NCBI RefSeq assembly: GCF_900090225.1
Contig: NZ_FMHY01000002.1
Location: 4,278,001 to 4,342,000, forward strand
From: Micromonospora eburnea
Lineage (GTDB): Bacteria; Actinomycetota; Actinomycetes; Mycobacteriales; Micromonosporaceae
Length of the DNA: 64,000 bases
Direction of reading: 5' to 3'
Shown here piece by piece: positions 55,415-64,000 of this stretch (its first letter is position 1; every line of letters begins with the position of its first letter). Under the pieces are notes generated by a model. The model was given only the letters and a program-made list of their open reading frames with translations, did no database searches and was not told the origin of the DNA. A program made the position numbers and the translations under genes.

Positions 55415-55433
55415 TGAGGTTAGCCTCGCCTCA
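55415..55433 (+). promoter_or_regulatory. IdeR/DtxR iron box before feoA
   Basis: TGAGGTTAGCCTCGCCTCA matches 15 of 19 positions of the actinobacterial iron box TTAGGTTAGCCTAACCTAA, including the whole core AGGTTAGCCT. It lies 41 bases before the feoA start, so iron-loaded IdeR should repress feoAB. Confidence 0.78.
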
Positions 55434-55473
55434 GGAAGCCGGTGTCCTGGCCGGCCCGACGAAAGGCACCCCC

Positions 55474-55770
55474 ATGGACGAGGTCACGACGCTGGGGAAC
55501 GCCCGAGGGTCGACCCGCCGGGACGGCCCCGAGCAGCCGCTGGCCGACCTGCGCCCCGGGGACCGGGCGACCGTCGTACGGGTCGTCTCGGCCGCGTCCC
55601 CCGCGATCGCCCGCCGCCTGGCCGATCTCGGCTTCACCCCCGGCACGCTCGTCCAGGTCCGGCGCCGCGCGCCGCTGCGCGATCCGGTGCTCTACCGGCT
55701 ACGCGACTACGACGTGTGCCTGCGCCGAGCCGAGGCGGCGTGCGTACGGGTCGTCGGGGCACCCCGGTGA
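55474..55770 (+). CDS. feoA: FeoA-family ferrous iron uptake protein
   Basis: The 98-residue SH3-like protein has PLADLRPGDRATVVRVV, RRLADLGFTPGTLVQVRRRAPLRDPV and LYRLRDYDVCLRRAEAACV, the pattern of FeoA, which assists the FeoB transporter. The first 20 residues are an extra tail. Its stop overlaps the feoB GTG (GTGA). The iron box upstream points to IdeR control. Confidence 0.9.
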   Translation: MDEVTTLGNARGSTRRDGPEQPLADLRPGDRATVVRVVSAASPAIARRLADLGFTPGTLVQVRRRAPLRDPVLYRLRDYDVCLRRAEAACVRVVGAPR

Positions 55771-57704
55771 CCGGCTGCCACCAGGAGCAGGCCGATCCCC
55801 GGCTCGACGACGCCGTCCGCGTCGCGCTGGTCGGCAGCCCGAACGCCGGCAAGACCACCCTGTTCAACTCGTTGACCGGGCTGCGCGCCAAGACCGGCAA
55901 CTATCCCGGGGTGACCGTCGCCCGGTACGTCGGCACCTGCGTGACCGCCGCCGGCCGCTACCGCGTCGAGGACCTGCCCGGCGCGTACAGCCTGGACCCG
56001 ATCAGCCCCGACGAGCAGGTCATGGTCGACGCCCTCGACGGCCGTCCGGACGGGTCGACCCGCCCGGACGCGCTCCTGCTGGTGGTCGACGCCACCACGC
56101 TGCGCCGTTCGATGAACCTGGTCGCCCAGGTACTCGCCCGGGGCCTGCCCGCCTGCGTGGTGCTCACCTTCACCGACGACCTGGCCCGCCGGCAGGGCCA
56201 CCTCGACGTCGACGGGTTCGCCCGGGCGCTCGGCGTGCCCGTGGTCGCGGTGCGGCGCGGGCGCGACCGGACGGTGCTGCGGGACCGGTTGGACGGCTGG
56301 CGCGAATGGACCGTCGCACCGGTGCCCCCGCCGGTCGACCCCGTCGAGCGGGACGCCTGGGCGGAATCGGTCCTGGCCTTCGCCGGCTACCAGGGCCCGC
56401 GGCGGCACCGGACCACCGATCGGGTCGACGCGGTGCTGCTGCACCCGGTCGGCGGGGTGCTGGTCTTTTTCCTGGTGATGGCGCTGTTCTTCCAGACCAT
56501 CTTCACCCTGGCCGCGCCGCTACAGGACGGCGTCGCGGCGGTGTTCGCCGCGCTCGGCGAGCTGGTGCACCGGCACGTCGACAACCCGTGGCTGTCCGGG
56601 CTGCTCGGTGACGCGCTCATCGGCGGGGTGGGCGGGGTACTGGTCTTCGTCCCGCAGATCGCGCTGATGTTCCTGCTGCTCGCCCTGCTGGAGGGAGTCG
56701 GCTACCTTCCGCGCGCGGCGTTTTTGATGGACCGGGTGATGGCGCGCGCCGGGCTGGAGGGTCGGGCGTTCGTCGCCCTGCTGTCCGCGTTCGCCTGCGC
56801 CATCCCCGGGATCATGGCGACCCGTACGCTGCCGTCGGCGCGGGACCGGCTGGCCACCATGATGGCGGCACCGCTGATCACCTGCTCCGCCCGGCTACCG
56901 GTCTACGTGCTGCTCGTCGGCCTGCTGGTCGATCCCGCCGCCCGGATCGGGCCGTTCGGGGTGCAGGGCCTGGTGATGTTCGGGCTGTACCTGCTCGGCG
57001 CCGTGTCGGCGATGGTGGCCGCCTGGGCGTTCACGAGGATCGTGGACCGCCGGGCCCTGCCGGTGCCGTTCTACCTGGAGCTTCCCCCTTACCGGTGGCC
57101 CGCGCCGCGCGCCGTCCTGACGGCGGTGGCCGACGCGGCGGGCTCCTTCCTCCGTAAGTGCACGAGGATCATCCTGATCACCAGCATCGCCCTGTGGCTG
57201 CTGCTCAACCTCCCCATGCACGACGCGGCCGAACTCCGCGCGGCCGGGGTCGACACCACCGACCGCGTCGCCGTCGCGACGTACGGGGTGAACCACAGTT
57301 ACGCGGCCGACCTCGGTCATCTGGTCGCGCCGGTGTTCGCGCCCCTCGGATTCGACTGGCGGATCAACGTCGGGGTGCTGTCGGCGCAGTCGGCGCGGGA
57401 GAGCTTCGTGGCCACCCTCGGGCAGGTCGCCGCCGCCGAGCAACCCGAGAACCCGGAGCAGGCGCTGCGGGAGTTGACCTACACCGACGGTCCCCGGGCA
57501 GGTCAGCCGCTCTTCACCGCCCCCGTGCTGGCGGCGCTGCTGGTCTACTTCGCGTACGCGTTGCAGTGCACCGCGACGGTCGGGGTGATCCGCCGGGAGA
57601 CGGGCACCTGGCGGTGGCCGCTGGTGGCGTTCGCGTATCTGACCGGCCTGGCCTGGGTGATGGCGTTCCTGGCCCGGTCGGTCACCGCCCTCCTCGTCGG
57701 GTAG
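55767..57704 (+). CDS. feoB: FeoB ferrous iron transporter
   Basis: The 645-residue protein joins an N-terminal GTPase domain (G1 GSPNAGKTTLF, G2 GNYPGVTVARY, G3 DLPGAYSLDP) to a membrane domain with about eight helices and gate motifs such as LEGVGYLPRAAFLMDRVM and FACAIPGIMATR. It imports Fe(II), the iron form available when oxygen is scarce. The usual NKxD (G4) motif is not evident, and the putative position reads LTFTDDL. The GTG start overlaps feoA; a long in-frame extension upstream belongs to no gene. Confidence 0.95.
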   Translation: MTGCHQEQADPRLDDAVRVALVGSPNAGKTTLFNSLTGLRAKTGNYPGVTVARYVGTCVTAAGRYRVEDLPGAYSLDPISPDEQVMVDALDGRPDGSTRPDALLLVVDATTLRRSMNLVAQVLARGLPACVVLTFTDDLARRQGHLDVDGFARALGVPVVAVRRGRDRTVLRDRLDGWREWTVAPVPPPVDPVERDAWAESVLAFAGYQGPRRHRTTDRVDAVLLHPVGGVLVFFLVMALFFQTIFTLAAPLQDGVAAVFAALGELVHRHVDNPWLSGLLGDALIGGVGGVLVFVPQIALMFLLLALLEGVGYLPRAAFLMDRVMARAGLEGRAFVALLSAFACAIPGIMATRTLPSARDRLATMMAAPLITCSARLPVYVLLVGLLVDPAARIGPFGVQGLVMFGLYLLGAVSAMVAAWAFTRIVDRRALPVPFYLELPPYRWPAPRAVLTAVADAAGSFLRKCTRIILITSIALWLLLNLPMHDAAELRAAGVDTTDRVAVATYGVNHSYAADLGHLVAPVFAPLGFDWRINVGVLSAQSARESFVATLGQVAAAEQPENPEQALRELTYTDGPRAGQPLFTAPVLAALLVYFAYALQCTATVGVIRRETGTWRWPLVAFAYLTGLAWVMAFLARSVTALLVG

Positions 57705-57710
57705 GCAGTC

Positions 57711-58280
57711 GTGGTGCCCTTCCACCCCCAGGCCGACCCACGGCGGCCGGAACGCGTCCGCTGGATCCTGCCGGGCGGCGTCCTGCCGGTCACCGACGGG
57801 CCGGTCCCGGTGCCGCCGCCGCTGGCCGCGCTGCTGGCCGACGGCACCCTCACCGACGTCACCGTGGCCGCCGACGCGGTGGTCACCGACCTCACGCCCG
57901 GTCGACGGTGGGTCGACGACGGACCACGGGTGCGTACGGCCCTGCACGCGGCGCTCGGCGATCCGGCGGGATGGTGCGGCGGCCCCGGGCCGGCTCTCCC
58001 GGACTCCGACGAGTCGGTGCGGCGCAGCGTACGCCGCCTGCTCGACGGGTCCGTGGGCGACTTCGTCCGCTCCCACGGCGGGAGCATCGAGCTGGTCGGC
58101 GTACGCGACGGTGTGGTCCGCGTCCGCCTCGCGGGTGCCTGCGACGGCTGCCCCGCCGCCCGGTACACCCTGCGCAACCGGGTCGAGGCCGAACTGCGCC
58201 GCCACCATGCAGGGCTGAACGGGGTGGTCGAGGAGCCGTCACGGGCAGACCGGGGAACGGTCCGACGCCGGGCTCGGTGA
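57711..58280 (+). CDS. NifU C-terminal-like Fe-S scaffold protein
   Basis: The 189-residue protein ends in a NifU-like domain (about 95-170; VRRSVRRLLDGSVGDFVRSHGGSIELV, then ACDGCPAARYTLRNRVEAEL) whose CxxC holds an Fe-S cluster for delivery to other proteins. The N-terminal part (1-90) is variable. It starts seven bases after feoB and so joins iron uptake with Fe-S assembly. It runs head-on into narI without a gap. NarGH needs several Fe-S clusters, so the placement is functionally sensible. Confidence 0.87.
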   Translation: MVPFHPQADPRRPERVRWILPGGVLPVTDGPVPVPPPLAALLADGTLTDVTVAADAVVTDLTPGRRWVDDGPRVRTALHAALGDPAGWCGGPGPALPDSDESVRRSVRRLLDGSVGDFVRSHGGSIELVGVRDGVVRVRLAGACDGCPAARYTLRNRVEAELRRHHAGLNGVVEEPSRADRGTVRRRAR

Positions 58281-59030
58281 TCAGCGCCGGCCGCTGGAGA
58301 CCGGCGAACCGGCGCCGTCGCGGACCGCCGCCGGGGCGGGCTGCGCCGCGGGCACCGCGCCCCGCCGGGCCCGGTAGACGACGTACGGACGCCACAGGTA
58401 GGCCAGCGGCGCGGACCAGACGTGCACCAGCCGGGTGAACGGCCACAGCGCCAGGAGCAGGAAACCGCCGATCGCGTGCAGCTGGTAGACCAGGGGCGCC
58501 CCGCTCATCAGCGCGGGATCGGGCTGGAACCAGAAGATCCCCCGGAACCACACGGCGATCGTCTCCCGGTAGTCGTAGCCGTCGCCGAGGAGGTTCAACC
58601 CCACCGTGGCGGTCATGCCGAGCGCCGCCATGGAGGCCAGCGCGGCGTAGAGCACCCGGTCCATGGTGGTGGTGGCCCGGCGGACCCGGCCGTTGACGAA
58701 GCGGCGCGCGATCAGCAGGACCAGGCCGACCACCAGCATCGCGCCGGTCACCGTGCCGCCCCAGACGGCGGTGAGGTGATAGGCGTGCTCACTGATCCCG
58801 ATCTTCTCGGTCACCGACGCGGGCACGAGCAGCCCCATGGCGTGCCCACCGACGACGCCGAGGGCGCCCAGGTGGAACAGCGGCGAGCCGAGGCGCAGCA
58901 GCCGGTTCTCCAGGAGCTGGCTGGTACGGGTGGTCCAGCCGAACTGGTCGTGGCGCCAGCGCCAGACGTGGCCGGCGACGAAGACCACGAGGCACAGGTA
59001 CGGCAGGACGATCCAGACGAGCGTGGTCAT
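58281..59030 (-). CDS. narI: Nitrate reductase gamma subunit (cytochrome b)
   Basis: The 249-residue membrane subunit carries two b hemes and passes quinol electrons to NarH. It has five hydrophobic segments, heme His in VFVAGHVWRWRHDQFGW, LGVVGGHAMGLLVP, HAYHLTAV and YQLHAIGGFLL. Its start overlaps narJ by ATGA and its stop abuts the NifU-like stop. Confidence 0.95.
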   Translation of the reverse strand: MTTLVWIVLPYLCLVVFVAGHVWRWRHDQFGWTTRTSQLLENRLLRLGSPLFHLGALGVVGGHAMGLLVPASVTEKIGISEHAYHLTAVWGGTVTGAMLVVGLVLLIARRFVNGRVRRATTTMDRVLYAALASMAALGMTATVGLNLLGDGYDYRETIAVWFRGIFWFQPDPALMSGAPLVYQLHAIGGFLLLALWPFTRLVHVWSAPLAYLWRPYVVYRARRGAVPAAQPAPAAVRDGAGSPVSSGRR

Positions 59031-59698
59031 CGCGGGGCCTCCGACGGGGAGCAGGCGGGGTAGGGGGCGAGTGCGGCGCCGTGCAGGTCCGGGCCGTGCC
59101 CTAGGGACTCCAGGCCGACCGTCTCCACGGGCGGCCCGTCGACGGCGAGCGCGGCGACGGCGGCCCGGTCGGCGTCGGTGAGCTCGGGCAGCACGGCGCA
59201 GACGGCGTCCAGCAGCAGCCGGTACGGCGTGCCGGACTCGGCCAGCGCGGCGCGGAGCAGCTCGATGCCGGTGCGGTGCTGGCGCAGCGGTGCCTCACCG
59301 TCGCCGGGGCCGACCGTCGCGGCGAATTCGAGCACCACCGGCAGCAGGTCGGGTAGTTCCCCGTCGGCGAGCCGCAGGCCGTGCGCCCGGTACCGCTGCT
59401 TGAGGATCAGCAGCGCCATCCCCCGCTTGCGGGTGTCGCCGTGCAGGTAGTAGGTGAGGTAGAGGCCGGAGCGCCGGCGCAGGTCGAAGGTCTGCACGTA
59501 GTGCCGCTGCGCCTCGATCGGGGCGGTGCCCAGCAGCCAGTCAAGGAACTCCCCGACCTGGCCCCGCACCGCGTCGTCCGCGATCCGGTCGGCCGCCGCG
59601 CGCAGCTCGACGCCCGCGCCCAGCAGCTCGTCATCCGGGTACGTGAGCAGCAGCGAGACGAGTTCGAAGATGCGGGCCCGGTCGGTCGGGGCGGTCAT
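59027..59698 (-). CDS. narJ: Nitrate reductase assembly chaperone
   Basis: The 223-residue helical chaperone helps insert molybdenum cofactor and Fe-S clusters into NarG. Family phrases are RIFELVSLLLTYPDDELL, FLDWLLGTAPIEAQRHYVQTFDLRRRSGLY broken by helix ends, LTYYLHGDTRKRGMAL and LPDLLPVVLEFA. It overlaps narH and narI by ATGA. Confidence 0.95.
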   Translation of the reverse strand: MTAPTDRARIFELVSLLLTYPDDELLGAGVELRAAADRIADDAVRGQVGEFLDWLLGTAPIEAQRHYVQTFDLRRRSGLYLTYYLHGDTRKRGMALLILKQRYRAHGLRLADGELPDLLPVVLEFAATVGPGDGEAPLRQHRTGIELLRAALAESGTPYRLLLDAVCAVLPELTDADRAAVAALAVDGPPVETVGLESLGHGPDLHGAALAPYPACSPSEAPR

Positions 59699-61314
59699 GG
59701 GGTGCCTCGCAGCGGGTTGATGGTGAGGCCACGCCGGCCGTCGGCGCGCCGGGAGAGGATTCCGGGCCGGCCGGGGCGTACCTCGTCGCCCTCGACCAGG
59801 TGGAAGCTCTGCACGGTGGCCTCGGTGGTCATCCCCGGGCCGCCCGCGCAGTCGAGCGAGCAGTCGGGGTGGGCGGCGGCCTGGGCCTCAAGGGCGGCGG
59901 CGTCCTTGGTGTGGGCGACGGGGATGACGTAGCGCTCGTCGTACTTGGCGATGGCCAGCAGCCGGTACATGGCCTCCACCTGCTCCCCCGTCATGCCGAC
60001 GCTGTCGAGCAGGTCGGCCGCGACCGTGCCGTCGAGGGTGCGGGCCCGCATGTAGGAGCGCATGGCGGCCAGCTTCATCAGGACGCCGGCGACCGCCTCG
60101 ACATCGCCGGCCGTGAACAGCTCGGCCAGGTACTCCACCGGGATACGCAGGTCCCGGATGGTGTGGAAGATGTCGTCGGCGTCGGTGTCGTCCCGGCCGG
60201 CCTGCCCCACCGCGTCCAGCACCGGCGACAGCGGCGGGATGTACCAGACCATGGGCAGCGTGCGGTACTCCGGGTGCAGCGGCAGCGCCACCCGGTACTC
60301 GCTGATCAACCGCCACACCGGGGACCGTTCGGCGGCGTCCAGCCAGTCCTGCGGCATCCCGGCCTCCCGGGCGGCCTGCCGGACGGCGGGGTCGGCCGGG
60401 TCCAGGAACACGGCGCGCTGCGCGTCGAGCAGGTCACGCTCGTCGGTCACCGAGGCGGCGGCGAGCACGGCGTCCTCGTCGTACAGGACGATGCCCAGGT
60501 AACGCAGCCGGCCCACGCAGGTCTCCGAGCAGATGGTCGGCTGTCCCGCCTCGATACGCGGGAAGCAGAAGGTGCACTTCTCCGCCTTGCCGGTGCTGTG
60601 GTTGACGTACACCTTCTTGTACGGGCAGGCGGATACGCACATCCGCCAGCCCCGGCAGCGGTCCTGGTCGACCAGGACGATGCCGTCCTCCTCGCGCTTG
60701 TACATCGCCCCCGAGGGGCAGGCCGACACGCACGCCGGGTTGAGGCAGTGCTCGCAGATACGCGGCAGGTGGAACATGAAGGTCTTCTCGAACTCGAACC
60801 TGACCTTCGCGGCCGCCTCGCTCGGCATACGGGCGATGTTCGGGTCGCCGCCGGCGTGTTCGTGCGCTCCGCCGAGGCTGTCCTCCCAGTTGGCACCCCA
60901 GGTGACCGCCATCGGCTCGCCGGTGAGGGCGGAGTGGGGCCGCTTGACCGGGGTGTCCTTCAGACCGGCGGGCGCGTTGACCAGGATGTCCTTGTCGAAG
61001 GTGGCCGGCTCGTAGTAGTCGTCGATGGAGGGCAGGTCCGGGTTGGCGAACAGCCGGGTGAGCCGCTTGAGCCGCCCCCCGGAGCGCAGCGTCAGCCGGC
61101 CCTTCTCGTCGAGCCGCCAGCCGCCGTGCCAGCGGTCCTGGTCCTCGTAGTGCTTCGGGTAGCCGATGCCCGGCTTGGTCTCGACGTTGTTGAACCAGAC
61201 GTACTCGGTGCCGTCCCGGTTGGTCCAGGTCTGCTTGCAGGTGACGGAGCAGGTGTGGCAGCCGATGCACTTGTCCAGGTTCATCACCATGGCTACCTGG
61301 GCGCGAATTCGCAT
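59695..61314 (-). CDS. narH: Nitrate reductase beta subunit
   Basis: The 539-residue electron-transfer subunit has four cysteine groups for Fe-S clusters: CIGCHTCSVTCKQ (about 15-27), CEHCLNPACVSACP, CRGWRMCVSACPYKK, with Trp in place of one Cys as in the 3Fe-4S site, and CTFCFPRIEAGQPTICSETC. The ATG at 61314 overlaps the narG stop (TGATG). A DNA frame runs on upstream into narG but is only a shadow. The last 40 residues are an extra tail. Confidence 0.96.
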   Translation of the reverse strand: MRIRAQVAMVMNLDKCIGCHTCSVTCKQTWTNRDGTEYVWFNNVETKPGIGYPKHYEDQDRWHGGWRLDEKGRLTLRSGGRLKRLTRLFANPDLPSIDDYYEPATFDKDILVNAPAGLKDTPVKRPHSALTGEPMAVTWGANWEDSLGGAHEHAGGDPNIARMPSEAAAKVRFEFEKTFMFHLPRICEHCLNPACVSACPSGAMYKREEDGIVLVDQDRCRGWRMCVSACPYKKVYVNHSTGKAEKCTFCFPRIEAGQPTICSETCVGRLRYLGIVLYDEDAVLAAASVTDERDLLDAQRAVFLDPADPAVRQAAREAGMPQDWLDAAERSPVWRLISEYRVALPLHPEYRTLPMVWYIPPLSPVLDAVGQAGRDDTDADDIFHTIRDLRIPVEYLAELFTAGDVEAVAGVLMKLAAMRSYMRARTLDGTVAADLLDSVGMTGEQVEAMYRLLAIAKYDERYVIPVAHTKDAAALEAQAAAHPDCSLDCAGGPGMTTEATVQSFHLVEGDEVRPGRPGILSRRADGRRGLTINPLRGTP

Positions 61315-64000
61315 CAGTACTCCACCTCCTGGGCGCGACGGCGGATCACGGTGATCTCGTCGCGCTGGCTGCCGATCGGGCCGTAGTAGTTGAAGGCGTA
61401 GGTGAGCTGGGCGTGCCCGCCGGCCAGGTGGGTGGGCTTGACCAGCAGCCGGGTCAGCGAGTTGTGGTAGCCACCCCGCCGGCCGCTCTTCTCCGCCTTG
61501 GGCACGTTGACCGTGCGCTCCGGCGAGTGGTACTGGAACACCGTGCCCTCGGGCATCCGGTGGCTGACCACGGCCCGGGCCACCACGACGCCGTTGCGGT
61601 TGTGCGCCTCGATCCAGTCGTTGTCCCGTACGCCGATCTTGGCGGCGTCCGCCGTGCTCATCCAGATCACCGGCCCACCCCGGGACAGCGCCAACATCAG
61701 CTCGTTGTCGTGGTACATCGAGTGGACCGACCACTTCGCGTGCGGGGTCAGGAAGCGTACGGTCAACCCGCCGTCGACCAGCTCGCCCGGCTTGCCGAAG
61801 TGCCGCGCCATGTTCAACGGCGGCCGGAACGCCGGCAACTGCTCGCCCAGCTCCGCCACCCAGTCGTGCTCGACGAAGAAGTGCTGCCGGCCGGTGATCG
61901 TGTGCCAGGGCTTGAGCCGCTCGACGTTGAGGGTGAACGGCGAGTAGCGGCGGCCGCCCTTCTCCGAGCCCGACCATTCGGGGCTGGTGAAGACCGACTG
62001 CGGCGCCCGCTGCGTGTCCGGGTACGTGATCCGGTCGTGCTCGTGCCCGGCGATCAGGTCGGCGAACGGCTGGCCGGTCCGCTTCTCCAGGGCGTCGAAG
62101 CCCGCCGCCGCCACCCGGCCGTTGGTGGTGCCGGAGAGCGCCAGGATCGCCTCGCACATGCGGTCGGCGGTGGCCAGCGACGGCCGGCCGGCGAACGGCC
62201 CGTCGGTGACCACACCGTTCTGGTGGCGCAGGTACGCCACCTCGGCGGTGACGTCGACGGTGAGCGCCTTGGTGGTGGTGCCCAGCGTGTCGAGCAGCGG
62301 GCCGACGGCGCGCATCTTCGCGCCGATCTGCGTGTAGTCCCGCTCGACCTCGACAAGCTTCGGCATGGTGACGCCGGGCACCGGCTCGCACTCGCCCGCC
62401 TTCCAGTCCCGCACCCGGCCGCTGGGCATGGCCAGCTCGTCGGGGGTGTCGTGCTGCAACGGCGCGGCCAGCACGTCGCGACGCACCCCCAGGTGGGTCA
62501 CGGCCAGCTCGCTGACCTTGTCGGCCAGGGCGAGGAAGGTGTCGTAGTCGGTGTGCGCGTCGGCGGGCGGGTCGACCGCCGGACTGAACGCGTGCACGAA
62601 CGGGTGCATGTCGGTGGTGGAGATGTCGTGCTTCTCGTACCAGGTGGCGGCGGGCAGGACCACGTCGGAGTGCAGGCCGGTGTTGGTCATCCGGAAGTCG
62701 ATCGCGGTGAGCAGGTCGAGCTTGCCCGTCGGCGCCTCCTCCCGCCAGACCACGTCACGCGGCCGCTGGTCCGGGTCGCACTCGCTGGCGCTGGCCGACG
62801 AGTCCACGCCGAGCAGGTGCCGCAGGAAGTACTCGTTGCCCTTGCCGGAGGAGCCGAGCAGGTTGGCCCGCCACAGGGTCAGGCAGCGCGGGAAGTTCGC
62901 CGGGTCGTCCGGGTCCTCGGCCACTCCCCGCAGCCGGCCGGCCGTCAGCTCGGCGACGATGTGCTGCTGCACCGTCACCCCGGCCGCCGCCGCCTCGTCG
63001 GTCAGGTCGAGGGGGTTGCGGTTGAACGCGGGGTGGCCGGGGCTCCAGCCCATCCGCTGGGCGGCGGCGACGGTGTCGGCGAAGGACATGCCGGCGAACC
63101 GGCCGGTGCCCAGCGGCGAGGACAGCTCGTCGGCCGGGACCCGCTCGTAGCGCCACTGGTCGGTGTGCAGATACCAGAACGGGGTGCTGGCCTGGTGCCG
63201 CATCGGTCGATGCCAGTCGAACGCGAACGACATGTGTTGCTGGCCGGTGATCGGCCGCGCCTTCTCCTGCCCGACGTAGTGCGCCCAGCCGCCACCGTTG
63301 ACGCCCTGGCAGCCGGTCAGGGTGACCAGGGAGATGAACGCCCGGTAGGTCATGTCGGAGTGGAACCACTGGTTCGCGCCGGCCCCCAGGACGATCAGCG
63401 AGCGGCCCCGGCTGCGCTCGGCGTTACGGGCGAACTCGCGGCCGATGCGGGCGGCCACCGCCGCCGGGACGCCGGTGATGCGCTCCTGCCAGGCCGGGGT
63501 GTTCGGGGCGTCCGCGTCGTCGTACCCGGTGGGCCAGACGCCCGGCAGGTCACCGCGGCGCACCCCGTACTGGGCCATGACCAGGTCGTAGACCGAGGTG
63601 ACCAGGTGCCCGCCGACGCGCCGGACCGGCACCCCGCGCCGCATCGTGGTCCCGCCCTCGGTGTCGCCGACGTCGAACCGGGCCAGGTCGATCTCCACCG
63701 CCTCGTCGCCGAGGTCGAGCAGCCCCAGCGCCGGGACCACGTCGCCGAGATCCAGGTTCCACCGGCCCGCGCCGGCCTCGCCGTACCGGAAGCCCAGTGA
63801 CCCGTTCGGGACGACCAGTTCCCCGGTGCGCTCGTCGACCAGCACGGTCTTGTGCGCGCCGTCCGCCTCGCCCAGGTCGGCGGCGGTCAGGAAACGGTCC
63901 GCGGCCCACGCGCCACCCGAGGTCTCCCGCAGGGTGACCAGGAAGGGCAGGTCGGTGTACCGGCGCACGTAGTCGACGAAGTACGGCACCGTGCGGTCCC
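61314..64000 (-). CDS. narG: Nitrate reductase alpha subunit, 5' part outside the window
   Basis: This is the catalytic molybdenum subunit that reduces nitrate. About 895 C-terminal residues of an expected 1,200-1,250 are present, so the start, the FS0 cluster and the Mo-ligand Asp lie beyond the right edge. Recognisable parts are ACSPAM-type family phrases such as SDMTYRAFISLVTLTGCQGVNGGGWAHYVGQ in pieces, HDISTTDMHPFVHAF, GRQHFFVEHDWVAELGEQLPAFRPPL in pieces, and NRNGVVVARAVVSHRMPEGTVF in pieces. It is the first known gene of narGHJI, all coupled by overlaps. Together they form the respiratory, membrane-bound enzyme facing the cytoplasm. Confidence 0.95.
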   Translation of the reverse strand, partial: DRTVPYFVDYVRRYTDLPFLVTLRETSGGAWAADRFLTAADLGEADGAHKTVLVDERTGELVVPNGSLGFRYGEAGAGRWNLDLGDVVPALGLLDLGDEAVEIDLARFDVGDTEGGTTMRRGVPVRRVGGHLVTSVYDLVMAQYGVRRGDLPGVWPTGYDDADAPNTPAWQERITGVPAAVAARIGREFARNAERSRGRSLIVLGAGANQWFHSDMTYRAFISLVTLTGCQGVNGGGWAHYVGQEKARPITGQQHMSFAFDWHRPMRHQASTPFWYLHTDQWRYERVPADELSSPLGTGRFAGMSFADTVAAAQRMGWSPGHPAFNRNPLDLTDEAAAAGVTVQQHIVAELTAGRLRGVAEDPDDPANFPRCLTLWRANLLGSSGKGNEYFLRHLLGVDSSASASECDPDQRPRDVVWREEAPTGKLDLLTAIDFRMTNTGLHSDVVLPAATWYEKHDISTTDMHPFVHAFSPAVDPPADAHTDYDTFLALADKVSELAVTHLGVRRDVLAAPLQHDTPDELAMPSGRVRDWKAGECEPVPGVTMPKLVEVERDYTQIGAKMRAVGPLLDTLGTTTKALTVDVTAEVAYLRHQNGVVTDGPFAGRPSLATADRMCEAILALSGTTNGRVAAAGFDALEKRTGQPFADLIAGHEHDRITYPDTQRAPQSVFTSPEWSGSEKGGRRYSPFTLNVERLKPWHTITGRQHFFVEHDWVAELGEQLPAFRPPLNMARHFGKPGELVDGGLTVRFLTPHAKWSVHSMYHDNELMLALSRGGPVIWMSTADAAKIGVRDNDWIEAHNRNGVVVARAVVSHRMPEGTVFQYHSPERTVNVPKAEKSGRRGGYHNSLTRLLVKPTHLAGGHAQLTYAFNYYGPIGSQRDEITVIRRRAQEVEY

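Noticed and set aside
55074..55766. Long N-terminal extension of FeoB
   Set aside because: The frame is open upstream but runs through the FeoA gene and lacks FeoB similarity; GTG 55767 overlapping the feoA stop is the natural start.
59695..62391. A long frame suggesting a NarG-NarH fusion
   Set aside because: The upstream part is not NarG in frame; real narG ends at 61314, overlapping the narH ATG.
1..64000. tRNA, rRNA, CRISPR arrays, insertion sequences
   Set aside because: No cloverleaf with intact anticodon arm, no regularly spaced repeat array and no transposase frame was recognised by eye; a dedicated search could still find something small.

Overview
The window is very GC-rich DNA with frequent GTG starts, four-base ATGA/GTGA gene overlaps, a GPP34-family protein, an IdeR-type iron box and a probable SigB-type promoter. 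This points to a filamentous actinomycete, most likely of the Micromonosporaceae. The family placement is inferred from gene content and style; no marker gene is present.

Region by region. (1) 1-5.1 kb: a frameshifted secreted trypsin-like protease, then a response regulator divergent from a small unknown protein that is coupled to a NarL-type sensor kinase. (2) 5.4-15.1 kb: a compact ribosomal-peptide gene cluster. It holds a zinc-type (class IV-like) lanthipeptide synthetase, a prolyl-oligopeptidase-like S9 peptidase, a 42-residue precursor with a Cys/Ser/Thr core, an intergenic hairpin, a radical SAM enzyme and two ABC exporters. This lanthipeptide plus radical SAM combination is the most unusual system in the window. 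(3) 15-25.7 kb: mostly stress and cell-surface genes, including a GH6 lipoprotein, a deacetylase-glycosyltransferase fusion, a hemerythrin, a large-subunit catalase behind a SigB-like promoter, a DinB-like protein and an isochorismatase-fold protein. (4) 25.7-33 kb: an arsenic island with two flavoproteins, ArsN1-type acetyltransferase, three ArsR regulators, a frameshifted ArsR-ArsC fusion, a tiny unknown protein, an ACR3 pump and ArsC. (5) 33-43.2 kb: a nitrite/NO module (three-cupredoxin NirK, two NnrS-like membrane proteins, a cysteine-containing regulator, two hemerythrins) and molybdenum-cofactor genes with a radical SAM/SPASM enzyme.

(6) 43.3-52 kb: accessory genes, namely SRPBCC/HxlR, a LuxR-type regulator with a coiled-coil partner, tandem acetyltransferases, an APC permease, GPP34, a string of small translationally coupled unknown genes, and a GntR-acetyltransferase pair with its own operator. 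No integrase, transposase, tRNA or replication gene was found, so mobility is not shown. (7) 52-64 kb: two NarK-type transporters, IdeR-controlled feoAB, a NifU-like protein, and narGHJI on the minus strand with narG running off the right edge.

Functionally, the right half looks like an oxygen-limitation programme. NarK brings in nitrate and NarGHI reduces it using molybdenum cofactor made with MoaD/MoeA help. NirK then reduces nitrite to NO, and NnrS-like and hemerythrin proteins may handle NO or oxygen. A GGGACC-N2-GGTCCC-like palindrome recurs before narK, narK2 (weak copy), moaD, the radical SAM gene, a hemerythrin gene and a membrane protein gene, suggesting one shared regulator. The arsenic island carries its own repeated operators.
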